From assembly GCA_030740295.1 (NCBI GenBank), contig JASLXP010000608.1, forward strand, positions 1 through 17,549: a DNA stretch of 17,549 nt, in the 5' to 3' direction. The position numbers were made by a program, and so were the translations under genes. A model generated the notes under the pieces. That model saw nothing but the letters and a program-made list of their open reading frames with translations. It ran no database searches and was not told the origin of the DNA. Below are positions 1 to 6,939 of the stretch, piece by piece. Position 1 is the stretch's first letter; every line of letters starts with the position of its first letter. Source of the stretch: Planctomycetota bacterium (GTDB lineage: Bacteria; Planctomycetota; PUPC01; JACPCR01).

Positions 1-188
1 AGGTGGTCCGGAATGCTGTAAAGACGAGAACCAATGCAGGGGACGAACACACCACTCTTATCGAAGGACTCGATCTGCTGGGCCCGAAGGACGCGGACGG
101 ATTTTCAGGCGATGGTGTTCATCCAAACGACTTGGGATTCAATCTGATTGCGGAACGAATCAGCACCAGGCTTTCCTCGTGGACGTAA
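1..188 (+). CDS. SGNH/GDSL hydrolase, C-terminal fragment (5' end outside window)
   Basis: The frame is open from the left edge and ends at TAA 186-188, so only about 62 C-terminal residues are present. They include GDGVHPNDLGFNLIAERI, the classic last block of SGNH/GDSL esterases (D-G-x-H-P-N-x-x-G). In the family the D and H of this block supply two members of the Ser-Asp-His triad; the serine block would lie upstream, off the window. These enzymes remove acyl groups (often acetyl esters) from carbohydrates or lipids, which fits the sugar-oriented neighbours. A GTG at position 3 is in frame but is unlikely to be the true start, because the catalytic serine region is missing. Substrate and cell location cannot be judged from the fragment. 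Confidence 0.8.
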   Translation, partial: VVRNAVKTRTNAGDEHTTLIEGLDLLGPKDADGFSGDGVHPNDLGFNLIAERISTRLSSWT

Positions 189-222
189 GAAGTCTACGTG
201 AGCCTGGTAAAAATATTTGAGC

Positions 223-299
223 TCACTGGCTGGCAGCCTGCGGCTACAGCCACCGCTCGGAAAGCATTCCGACCTCTCCGATGTTCGAACTTTTCGAAC
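223..299. repeat. Intergenic compound repeat: dispersed-repeat copy A plus two short hairpins
   Basis: The 221-bp gap between the SGNH fragment and the oxidoreductase holds a structured stretch. At 231-250 is tggcagcctgcggctacagc, which matches 16 of 20 positions of a sequence at 6919-6938. It is followed by CGGAA-agca-TTCCG (258-271) and by GTTCGAA-ctt-TTCGAAC (283-299, perfect 7-bp arms). No T-run follows either hairpin, so neither is a classical intrinsic terminator. Both copies of the 20-mer lie outside genes and close to stop codons, as dispersed intergenic repeats often do. No coding potential is apparent here. Confidence 0.4.
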
Positions 300-409
300 C
301 GATGTGTCATCCATATGTCCCCGCTGCCGCCTGCGTTGCGGAACAACTCCTCGGATGTAGGTTAAGGAACTCTCAACAGCAACAATGATTCAGCACCACG
401 GAGACAAGA

Positions 410-1447
410 ATGAGCATCGTACGAACCTGCGTCGTAGGCATGGGCATAGGCAGGCCGAATGGCAGGGCAATTGACAGTCATCCGCGTGGCCAGGTCACCG
501 CTCTCTGCGATCTGCAGGAAGATCGGATGGCGAGTTTTGCCAAGGAGCTTTCGGGAGAGGTGAAGCTCTACACCGATTACAAAGAGATGTGCAGAGACAA
601 GAAAATCGACGCTGTCTTTGTAGGCACACCCAATCAGTGGCACGTGCCCATCGCACTTGAAGCGATCAAGAATGGCAAGCACGTTATGGTCACCAAGCCG
701 CTGGCGGATTCCAATGAGGCGGCAAGAGAGGTGGTCGCCGCGGCCGAGGCAGAGGGCGTAGTGAACATGATGTCGCTGTCGACGCGTTTCTCTGACAAGG
801 TGCGCTACCTCGGTGGCCTCATCCAGGCCGGTGATTTTGGTGACCTTTACTACGGTCGCGCCCGCAGCATTCGGCGTAACGGTATCCCCGCCTGGAATCT
901 TGGTTTCATCAAGAAAGGCGGCGGCGCCTTCCGAGACATGGGAGTTCACGCTCTGGACGCGGCCTGGTGGCTTATCGGTATGCCGAAGCCGGTAACCGTA
1001 CTGGGCGTCGCCGGCGCCAAGTTCGGACCCAAGGGGCTTGGCTATTCGCGCAACGTTACGGAAGAAGTCTGGTCGCAGTACGACTCCGACGATTATGCCG
1101 GCGGCATCATCCGTTTCGATAATGGCGCGGCCCTGCACGTCGAAAGTTTCTGGGCATCGCACCAGCCGGGCGAGTTTCAGATCGAGCTGTTCGGTACGGA
1201 TGCGGGCGCGTGCCTCAATCCCCTCACCATCTACAAATGCAAAGACAAGGTTACCGAAGACATCAATCCAGGGCTGCCCAAAGAGACACCCGCCTGGGAC
1301 AACATCGCAGACAATTTCATCTCGGCGATCCTCGACGGCGAAGAGTGCCAGGCCCCGTTGCGCCATGGCATGATCGTCCAGGAAATGATGGAGGGCGTAC
1401 TGGAAAGCGCAGAAACTGGTACGGAAATTCGGTTGGATAAGTCGTAG
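410..1447 (+). CDS. Gfo/Idh/MocA family oxidoreductase
   Basis: This is a cytoplasmic NAD(P)-dependent sugar or polyol dehydrogenase of 345 residues, a usual length for the family. An N-terminal Rossmann fold is shown by VVGMGIG (residues 8-14), D34 at the end of the second strand (ALCDLQ), and GTPNQWH (72-78). The family's EKP motif appears as VTKPLA (94-99): Lys96 and Pro97 are kept, Glu is replaced by Thr. The C-terminal substrate domain carries GGGAFRDMGVHALD (170-183), with the Asp and His normally near the active site. The ATG at 410 has GGAGA five bases upstream (400-404), so the start is well supported. A 77-residue gene follows after 2 bp, suggesting one transcript. The family is certain; the substrate (inositol, glucose, an amino sugar or other) cannot be read from the sequence. 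Confidence 0.93.
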   Translation: MSIVRTCVVGMGIGRPNGRAIDSHPRGQVTALCDLQEDRMASFAKELSGEVKLYTDYKEMCRDKKIDAVFVGTPNQWHVPIALEAIKNGKHVMVTKPLADSNEAAREVVAAAEAEGVVNMMSLSTRFSDKVRYLGGLIQAGDFGDLYYGRARSIRRNGIPAWNLGFIKKGGGAFRDMGVHALDAAWWLIGMPKPVTVLGVAGAKFGPKGLGYSRNVTEEVWSQYDSDDYAGGIIRFDNGAALHVESFWASHQPGEFQIELFGTDAGACLNPLTIYKCKDKVTEDINPGLPKETPAWDNIADNFISAILDGEECQAPLRHGMIVQEMMEGVLESAETGTEIRLDKS

Positions 1448-1449
1448 CC

Positions 1450-1683
1450 ATGAAACTCATCGACACCAGTCTGAGAGAAGTTACTCGCCTTCGCGAACGC
1501 CAGGGCAAGAGCTCGAATGCGATTCGTTTCGCAGACGAGCTGGAGCCCGAGATGAAGTTGCCGAAAAGCATGCTGATGAGCCTCGGTTATCTGGAGCGTT
1601 TGCTATTGAAGATGCAGCATGAATTCGGAGAGCAGTCCGGCGGCTCGAAGGTCCTGGAGATTCTCAGTTGGACCGAGGGCTGA
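1450..1683 (+). CDS. Small hypothetical protein coupled to the oxidoreductase
   Basis: A 77-residue reading frame starts 2 bp after the oxidoreductase stop (TAG 1445-1447, ATG 1450), the spacing expected of translational coupling. I do not recognise the family. The product is charged and looks mostly helical (LREVTRLRERQ near the N-terminus, LGYLERLLLKMQHEF near the C-terminus). It has no signal peptide, no membrane segment and no cysteines. No strong Shine-Dalgarno is visible, consistent with reliance on the upstream gene. It could be a small partner of the dehydrogenase or an unrelated passenger. The tight spacing and protein-like composition favour a real gene, but a chance frame cannot be excluded. 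Confidence 0.5.
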   Translation: MKLIDTSLREVTRLRERQGKSSNAIRFADELEPEMKLPKSMLMSLGYLERLLLKMQHEFGEQSGGSKVLEILSWTEG

Positions 1684-1931
1684 GGCTTTTTCAGGGGGAG
1701 TTACCGCCTCGTGGGGGCGGACAACAATGCTCGCTCCGGCGATTTTGCGTGGCAAGGGAGGGGGCCGATCGAATCCACGTGGGACATGTTTCGCCAGTTT
1801 TCGTGAAACAGGATCACTGTCTCCTTCGACTCATTCTTAGTTGAGTCTTTATCGCGAATCGGTTTTGGTTAAGATGTGTGGCCGACTTGGGCAAACCAGT
1901 GCGCCACCGCAATTCATACGGAGAGTGATAA
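1684..1931. other. 248-bp intergenic region with several inverted repeats
   Basis: No gene is supported here. Visible elements are a GC-rich hairpin (CCGCCTC-gtg-GGGGCGG, 1704-1720, one G-T pair), a perfect palindrome CCACGTGG (1775-1782), and GACTCA-ttcttagt-TGAGTC (1828-1847), which is followed by TTT and might act as a weak terminator for the oxidoreductase unit. No promoter with good -35 and -10 boxes stands out for the gene at 1932. Confidence 0.3.
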
Positions 1932-4055
1932 TTGCACTACCTTGGCAGGACGCTTGCCTTAATTTTGAGTTTGAGCTCCATGGCCTTCGGGTTCGAGGTG
2001 AAAACCGAGGACGGGCTCGCGCTCAAGCTGACTCGTGAGGGCACCATCGAACGGATCGTCTTTGGCGAGAAGTGGCAGCGGTTGAACAGCTTCAGCGGCG
2101 GTCTGCAGATTCGCGATGCTCACAATCCTGATGTGCCTTATGAAATCATTGCCAGCTATAAGAAGAAAGGCGTTTCGCATGTCTTCAATCTGATCATAGA
2201 AGAGCTGTTCCTCACGGCGCAGATGAGCTACACCGGCGGCAAGAATTTCATCACCATTGATATCGAATTAACGGATACCTCGAAGCAGGCTCGGGCCCTC
2301 GATGTGTTTTATATCGTCCCCATCGGCCAGAAGGACTGGTCCTGGTCGCCCAATCTGCGCACCACTCAAATCATCGAAAACGGGGACGTCTATTCTGTTG
2401 CCGCGACGGACCCTGGTATCGGAGATTCCGGAGGGCTTTCGCTTTATCCATTCTGTGCCCTTGCGGGGCCGGATGGTGGCATTTCACTGGCTGCCCCGCC
2501 GAGTCATCCTGTGTGCGGCTCGTTCAGGTATGAACGGGGGCAGCTTTCCGCGGATTCTCATGTGGCAATTGCAGAAGCCAGTGAATCACGCCGCGTCTCG
2601 CTCAGGCTGATCCTTTTCAGGCACAATCCCTCCGGCGGATTGCGCGCCGCCGCTCAGCGTTATTCGGAATTCAGCCGGCAATATTTCGAAAGCCGTTATT
2701 CGCAGGCCGGCGCTGCATTGCTCGATCTCACACCCGCGGCAATCGATGCCGGCGGCATTGGTTTCAGTCCGTCCACATTCCACTCATTGTATGCCTCGAA
2801 GATTTCGCAGGCGGAGAATGTGACCCCGGAAGCAGCGAAGAAGAGTTCGCCCTTTGCACGAGTCTCCACACTTTTCCAGCTCAGATACTTTTACATTTAT
2901 CCCAAGTCGCCTGGCTATGCTGAAAGTCTGCTGAAATACGTCGCCGATCCGGTACTGCAGGCGGAGGTAGAGTCCTATTGGGGCGCCAACTCCGTTCTCC
3001 CCAAGATCATCACCAACTCGATGGTCCGCATGCCAAATGCCTGGCCCGCGTTGGAAGGCTTCCAAAGTGAAATGAAAAACAGAGACGAACTCGACGCCCG
3101 ACAGATGAACTATCTCGTCAATGTCGACCCGGGCCTCTTCGCCGACAAGAAAGATTCAGACGGTCTGACGGCCGGCAAGCGAATCCTCACTTCCGTCGCC
3201 GAAAGTCTGAAAGCCAACCAGTTCGGCGGGGTGTGTCTGACAGATGTGATATCGGCTTCCTCGGCTCTGAACTTCAATCGCGACCATTTCGCCTACGCAT
3301 CCCATCCGCTTACCTACGATCGCAAGAATCAACGGCCGGCCATGCTGAATCTGTTCAGCGTGGTTTCACTGATGAAAAAGTTGAGGCATGACTTCAGCCA
3401 GGAAGGCACACTCAAGGGCAAGAACGTCTGGATTCACGGAAAGGATTACAGTCGTATTCCCTCGTATCCGCTGCTCCATCTTTCCGACGTCATCAGCCTG
3501 GAAGCGCATCCGGATCAATGGACTTTTGCCCGCTACGATCCGCTTCGCGTCAACGCAGGCAGCAAACCCCTTCTGGCCATTATCGGACCCGATACCGCTG
3601 CTGTTGCAGAGCAGAAGAGCGAGGTTCTGCCGGGGCTCTTGCGCTGGCACACTTTCTACGGAATCCCGCTTTCCCTTGGCCCGTTGTGGACCAGCAAGAC
3701 CTACGCATCAAAGCTCAAGGAAAGCTCGGCCCTGGTAAAGAGGCACTTGAAAGTGTCCGTGGCCCTGGCACATGCTGGATGGCAAACGATGCCCGCAGCC
3801 ATATCGAGCCACAAGGATGTCCATGTCGAGGGTTTCGGCACCGGCGGGAATGGGCGGTACTTCACCCTTTACAGTAGCGCACAACAGGCAGTAGATGTCA
3901 CTCTGTCGATGCCGGCGAAATCACTGAAGCGCGCGACAAAGGTCACCGAGTTGCTGATTGGCCGCGATGTTTCCGTTTCAGTGCGGAAAGGCAATTTCCT
4001 GATGAAGACTCGTATCCGGCCGGCGGATTGCCTTGTTCTGAAGGTGGGTGACTAG
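1932..4055 (+). CDS. Secreted glycoside-hydrolase-like protein of unknown family
   Basis: The start is a TTG with a strong GGAGAG (1920-1925) six bases upstream. The first 20 residues form a signal peptide (MHYLGRTLALILSLSSMAFG, then FEVK), so the 707-residue product is exported. The architecture resembles clan-D/GH66-type hydrolases: an N-terminal beta-sandwich (about 21-245), ending in a helix rich in aromatic and charged residues (GGLRAAAQRYSEF); a central alpha/beta region (about 270-610) with strand-like GVCLTDV (Asp438) and HPLTYD (458-463); and a C-terminal beta domain (about 635-707) ending in PADCLVLKVG. The general layout and the C-terminal domain are what I recognise. I cannot name a CAZy family or point to catalytic acids, and a non-catalytic homologue is possible. 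Its neighbours are the sugar oxidoreductase upstream and a convergent membrane protein 12 bp downstream. Confidence 0.6.
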   Translation: MHYLGRTLALILSLSSMAFGFEVKTEDGLALKLTREGTIERIVFGEKWQRLNSFSGGLQIRDAHNPDVPYEIIASYKKKGVSHVFNLIIEELFLTAQMSYTGGKNFITIDIELTDTSKQARALDVFYIVPIGQKDWSWSPNLRTTQIIENGDVYSVAATDPGIGDSGGLSLYPFCALAGPDGGISLAAPPSHPVCGSFRYERGQLSADSHVAIAEASESRRVSLRLILFRHNPSGGLRAAAQRYSEFSRQYFESRYSQAGAALLDLTPAAIDAGGIGFSPSTFHSLYASKISQAENVTPEAAKKSSPFARVSTLFQLRYFYIYPKSPGYAESLLKYVADPVLQAEVESYWGANSVLPKIITNSMVRMPNAWPALEGFQSEMKNRDELDARQMNYLVNVDPGLFADKKDSDGLTAGKRILTSVAESLKANQFGGVCLTDVISASSALNFNRDHFAYASHPLTYDRKNQRPAMLNLFSVVSLMKKLRHDFSQEGTLKGKNVWIHGKDYSRIPSYPLLHLSDVISLEAHPDQWTFARYDPLRVNAGSKPLLAIIGPDTAAVAEQKSEVLPGLLRWHTFYGIPLSLGPLWTSKTYASKLKESSALVKRHLKVSVALAHAGWQTMPAAISSHKDVHVEGFGTGGNGRYFTLYSSAQQAVDVTLSMPAKSLKRATKVTELLIGRDVSVSVRKGNFLMKTRIRPADCLVLKVGD

Positions 4056-4067
4056 GCGTAACTGTCT

Positions 4068-4505
4068 TTATGGCGTGGGCCCGACATGCGCGCCAGCTTT
4101 CTGGCCATCCTTGAATGATCGGATCATCATGCCGCAGCCGCCGGCCATCATGATCAGCAACAGGATCATATGGCTCACCTTAATGTTCATGTAGAAACGG
4201 ATGCCGCTCAGGATTTCCACGATGATGATAACCAGGCCGAGCCCAGTCATACCCCAGCCGACTTTCCAGTCAGCGTTGTAAAACAGCAGAACGATACCAA
4301 TGAAGAAAGGCACGAAAATCAGACCCATTGAAGTCGTCGTGCCGCCCATTCCGGACCGTCTCATCATTCCACCAAAGACGCCAAGATGACCGGTCATGAC
4401 GCGCACAGAATCGACGAACAAGTATGCGCCCGCGGCGGCAAGAATAAAGCCCACGACGAAAAGCCCGCATCCGCCTTCAGTTCCACCTGATCCCTTCACG
4501 TTCAT
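4068..4505 (-). CDS. Small four-helix membrane protein, unknown function
   Basis: The product is 145 residues with four hydrophobic segments (about 14-34, 60-76, 86-103 and 112-127). The first helix, GLFVVGFILAAAGAYLFVDSVRV, follows a short Gly-rich N-terminus, and the loop after it is Gly/Met/Arg-rich (GVFGGMMRRSGMGG). NADWKVGW sits between helices 2 and 3. I recognise no named family or catalytic motif; an inner-membrane location is inferred. The ATG is preceded by AGAGG at a good distance, and the hydrophobic pattern makes a real gene likely. It is transcribed divergently from the ABC transporter unit (270-bp gap) and ends 12 bp from the stop of the glycoside-hydrolase-like gene, with no room for a separate terminator. 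Confidence 0.7.
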   Translation of the reverse strand: MNVKGSGGTEGGCGLFVVGFILAAAGAYLFVDSVRVMTGHLGVFGGMMRRSGMGGTTTSMGLIFVPFFIGIVLLFYNADWKVGWGMTGLGLVIIIVEILSGIRFYMNIKVSHMILLLIMMAGGCGMMIRSFKDGQKAGAHVGPTP

Positions 4506-4709
4506 GTTTGCCTCTTGTTCGCAGGAGAGAAATTAACTGTGCTGGTTCTCAGACTCAGAAACCGTTCGCGTTTTAGCATGTAAACGGATTTCTGGCCAGT
4601 CCCGTCTTCCTCGAATTCATGGGATGGCGATCATCGGTTGGGTTATATTAACCGCCTGCGTAGCCCAACTGTCAGCCTGCCGACAAGCGGCTTAGAGAAT
4701 ATCCAATTT

Positions 4710-4747
4710 GGGACAGAGCGATTTCTGCATTTGCATGATTCTGTCCC
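4710..4747. promoter_or_regulatory. 8-bp inverted repeat in the leader of the ABC transporter unit
   Basis: GGGACAGA (4710-4717) and TCTGTCCC (4740-4747) form a perfect 8-bp inverted repeat separated by 22 bases; the interior contains TGCATTTGCA. It ends 28 bp before the likely ATG at 4776 and is followed by a T-rich stretch. In RNA it would be a stable stem-loop that might affect translation or act as an attenuator. In DNA it could be an operator. Its presence argues that the in-frame TTG at 4638 is not the real start. Also in this 270-bp gap are the small inverted repeat GGTTA-tat-TAACC (4641-4653) and an imperfect palindrome around 4569-4586. Confidence 0.35.
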
Positions 4748-4775
4748 TGTTCATTCTGTCTTATCCGTTTTCTCG

Positions 4776-5579
4776 ATGTCTATAACGATGACAGATGGCG
4801 AAAACCTATCCTTGAAGTCGGTTTCCTTCCGTGCCGGCGGCAACGAGATACTCAAGAAAATCAGTCTGAGTTTCCAGCCCGGTCAGATGACGGCGATCAT
4901 CGGGCCGTCCGGCTCAGGCAAGAGCACGCTGCTCAAGTGCCTCACAACAACTATCGAGCCATCGGACGGCAGGGCCGCCCTCGGTGCTCAAGACCTGGCA
5001 GAGATCAGAGAAGATTACCGGCAACAGCTCGGATACGTGCCCCAGGATGACGTGATTCACCGAGAGCTTAGCGTAGAGAGCGCGTTCTATTATTCGGCCA
5101 GGCTGCGACTGAGCCCGGCCTTAACGGAGGATGATGTCCAGAATCGCATCAACGAACTTGCGGGCCTGCTGGGTTTGGCGGACAGGAAGAACCACAAGAT
5201 TTCAAAACTATCCGGCGGGCAGCGAAAAAGGGTCAACATCGGCATCGAGCTCCTGGCAGAGCCGACCATCCTCATTCTAGATGAGCCGGCATCCGGACTC
5301 GATCCAGGTACGGAGGAAGACCTCCTGAAGTTCCTTCGGGTTTTGGCTCAGCAAGACAGGACGATCGTGTTGACGACACACTCCATGGAGTTCCTGGAGA
5401 TGATGGAACGAGTCGTCCTGTTGATGGAGGGATATATGATTTTCGCCGGCCCGTTGGAGAATCTGCTCCAGCACTTCGGCATCGTCCATATCGCCGACGT
5501 GTTCAAAGCTATCAGGGAGCACGACGCAAAACACTGGACGAAGAAGTTTTCCGAATCACCTTTGGCCGCCATTGATTGA
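4776..5579 (+). CDS. ABCG-type ABC transporter ATP-binding protein
   Basis: This is the ATPase subunit of an ABC-2 type exporter, 267 residues from the ATG at 4776. Counting from there, it shows Walker A GPSGSGKST (43-51), Q-loop VPQDD (88-92), signature LSGGQRKRVNIGIELL (145-160), Walker B ILILDEP (165-171), the GLDP D-loop, and H-loop His202 in TTHS. The signature helix wording and the tail ADVFKAIREHDAKHWTKKFSESP are typical of ABCG/White-like bacterial transporters, in which ATPase and membrane domain are usually fused; here they are separate genes. The frame is open back to a TTG at 4638, but that extension looks non-coding and holds an inverted repeat. ATG 4788 is an equally possible start, and neither ATG has a clear Shine-Dalgarno. 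The permease follows 3 bp downstream. The transported substrate is unknown. Confidence 0.9.
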   Translation: MSITMTDGENLSLKSVSFRAGGNEILKKISLSFQPGQMTAIIGPSGSGKSTLLKCLTTTIEPSDGRAALGAQDLAEIREDYRQQLGYVPQDDVIHRELSVESAFYYSARLRLSPALTEDDVQNRINELAGLLGLADRKNHKISKLSGGQRKRVNIGIELLAEPTILILDEPASGLDPGTEEDLLKFLRVLAQQDRTIVLTTHSMEFLEMMERVVLLMEGYMIFAGPLENLLQHFGIVHIADVFKAIREHDAKHWTKKFSESPLAAID

Positions 5580-5582
5580 AGG

Positions 5583-6329
5583 ATGGATAACGTGAAACGA
5601 CCTGGCTTCGCACAGCAACTGAACATCCTCCTGGCCCGCAACGTGGAAATCCAATTAGGCTCGTTCGGGACGTTGATGATTCTGCTCTGCCAGGCCCCAC
5701 TGATTGGATGGTTCATCGGGCTTGGTTGGCGAAGAGAGGAGCCTGTACTGCAGACTTACTTTGTGATGGCTGTGGCCGCAGTGTGGATGGGCTGCATGAA
5801 CGCAAGCTGCGCGATTGTGAGGGAGAGGGCTGTGCTAGAGCGGGAACGGATGTTTAACCTGAATCTCTGGTCGTACCTGATCTCAAAGTTGATCACCCTC
5901 AGTCTGATATCCGGCGTTCAGACCATTCTGCTTCTGGTCGTCCAGGGCCAGATGATGCATCTGCACCAGGACACCATGAATCACATTCTCTATTTCCTCG
6001 TGCTCACCGGCAGCGGCATCACCGCTGCCAGCCTCGGACTGGCTATTTCTGCCTTTGCCCGGACTTCATATGCAGCGACAATCACTGTGCCGATACTCCT
6101 GATACCGCAGGTCATCTTTTCGAAGGCCATCCTTCGCGATAATATCGATAACAATATCCCCTCCAAGATCGAATTCTGCACGATCACGAAATGGAGCTAC
6201 GAAGCCATCAATGCAATTCAGGATGAGGTCGAATGGGGCGACATGTTCAAATCTGCGGCCATGCTGACTCTTGGAATACTGGTATTCATGTTTATCGCGG
6301 CCGCCAGGCTGAAGCTGGACGACCAATAA
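5583..6329 (+). CDS. ABC-2 type permease, partner of the ABCG-type ATPase
   Basis: The integral membrane subunit has 248 residues and about six hydrophobic segments (about 29-48, 58-75, 98-121, 133-158, 162-180 and 224-241). Between helices 2 and 3 is CAIVRERAVLERERMFNL (76-93), matching the amphipathic connecting helix and conserved V-x-E-R...R-E-R pattern of ABCG/ABC-2 permeases. The N-terminal FAQQLNILLARNVEIQL matches the elbow region before helix 1. ATG 5583 lies 3 bp after the ATPase stop, with AAGG directly against it. The GTG at 5592 (fourth codon) has that AAGGA about 8 bp upstream and may be the real start, giving 245 residues. With the preceding gene it forms a half-transporter pair expected to dimerise. 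Substrate unknown. Confidence 0.88.
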   Translation: MDNVKRPGFAQQLNILLARNVEIQLGSFGTLMILLCQAPLIGWFIGLGWRREEPVLQTYFVMAVAAVWMGCMNASCAIVRERAVLERERMFNLNLWSYLISKLITLSLISGVQTILLLVVQGQMMHLHQDTMNHILYFLVLTGSGITAASLGLAISAFARTSYAATITVPILLIPQVIFSKAILRDNIDNNIPSKIEFCTITKWSYEAINAIQDEVEWGDMFKSAAMLTLGILVFMFIAAARLKLDDQ

Positions 6330-6336
6330 TCTCTTC

Positions 6337-6801
6337 ATGAAAAAAGTTCTTGTCACCATCCTGGTCGTCGCAGTTGCCACTGGCGTGGGTTACCTGTTCT
6401 ATTCAGGCAAAGTGCCGGGTCTGCAAAACGACAGGCAGATCATCATTCAACAGACGAAACGATTCTTCGAATGTGTGCAGTTCAAGGAATACGCGGAGGC
6501 CGGCAACTTTCACAACGCAGCCGATCGCAAGGATGCAAACATCCCCAAGATGATCGAAAGCCTGTTTAAGATCCCGCCTGAGCAGCTTGATATTCAGGAG
6601 TACAACATCGTCTTCGGCGAAGTCGATACATCCGGACTGCTCGGGCGTGTCAACACCCGGTGCGTTGTCCGCACGCTGAATGTCAATGATGTGCAGAAGC
6701 CAGAGATCATTCTGTATTGGAAAAAGGAAGGCGAGAATTGGTACCTGAAACTGCTCTCCAGTCTTGAAAGGTTTCCAACTGGAGGGCCGACGCATCGGTA
6801 G
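6337..6801 (+). CDS. Membrane-anchored small protein linked to the ABC transporter
   Basis: The product is 154 residues. The N-terminus KKVLVTILVVAVATGVGYLFY is a signal anchor or uncleaved signal peptide and contains no lipobox cysteine. The remainder (about 30-150) alternates helix and strand: RQIIIQQTKRFFECVQFKEYAEAGNFHN resembles the first helices of NTF2-like/DUF4878-type folds, and the end (PEIILYWKKEGENWYLKLL) looks like the last two beta strands of that fold. The resemblance is structural guesswork; no named family is recognised. It starts 7 bp after the permease stop, so it is probably the third gene of the transporter unit and would face the periplasm or outer side, perhaps as an accessory factor. 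The Shine-Dalgarno is weak. Confidence 0.72.
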   Translation: MKKVLVTILVVAVATGVGYLFYSGKVPGLQNDRQIIIQQTKRFFECVQFKEYAEAGNFHNAADRKDANIPKMIESLFKIPPEQLDIQEYNIVFGEVDTSGLLGRVNTRCVVRTLNVNDVQKPEIILYWKKEGENWYLKLLSSLERFPTGGPTHR

Positions 6802-6939
6802 AGGTGAGCGGCATTTCAGGATGAACCCCGTGGCGACAGGCTGGCACTCTCGACCTCTGAGAAATCAGTCAGAGTTCCCGACGTCCCGGTCATTCACACA
6901 GAATAGCTGACAGGCTGGTGGCAGCCCGTCGCTACGGCT
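6802..6939. repeat. Convergent intergenic region with dispersed-repeat copy B
   Basis: Between the convergent genes ending at 6801 and 6940, tggcagcccgtcgctacggc (6919-6938) matches 16 of 20 bases of the copy at 231-250. The ten bases gacaggctgg occur twice, at 6835-6844 and 6909-6918, suggesting a second, decayed copy. A small stem (CTCTGA 6855-6860 with TCAGAG 6869-6874, or alternatively CTGA-GAAA-TCAG) lies between them but has no T-run. The copy abuts the 3' end of the glycosyltransferase gene. Confidence 0.4.

Noticed and set aside
283..299. GTTCGAA-CTT-TTCGAAC hairpin, resembling a tRNA T-arm sequence
   Set aside because: No acceptor stem, anticodon arm or D-arm can be placed around it, so no tRNA is called; there is also no T-run to make it a terminator.
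362..1366. 334-codon minus-strand frame opposite the oxidoreductase
   Set aside because: The plus strand encodes an unmistakable Gfo/Idh/MocA protein with a good ribosome binding site; the antisense frame has no recognisable motifs.
4638..4775. N-terminal extension of the ABC ATPase from a TTG codon
   Set aside because: The 46 extra residues do not look like any ABC N-terminus, no suitable Shine-Dalgarno is present, and the stretch contains an 8-bp inverted repeat.
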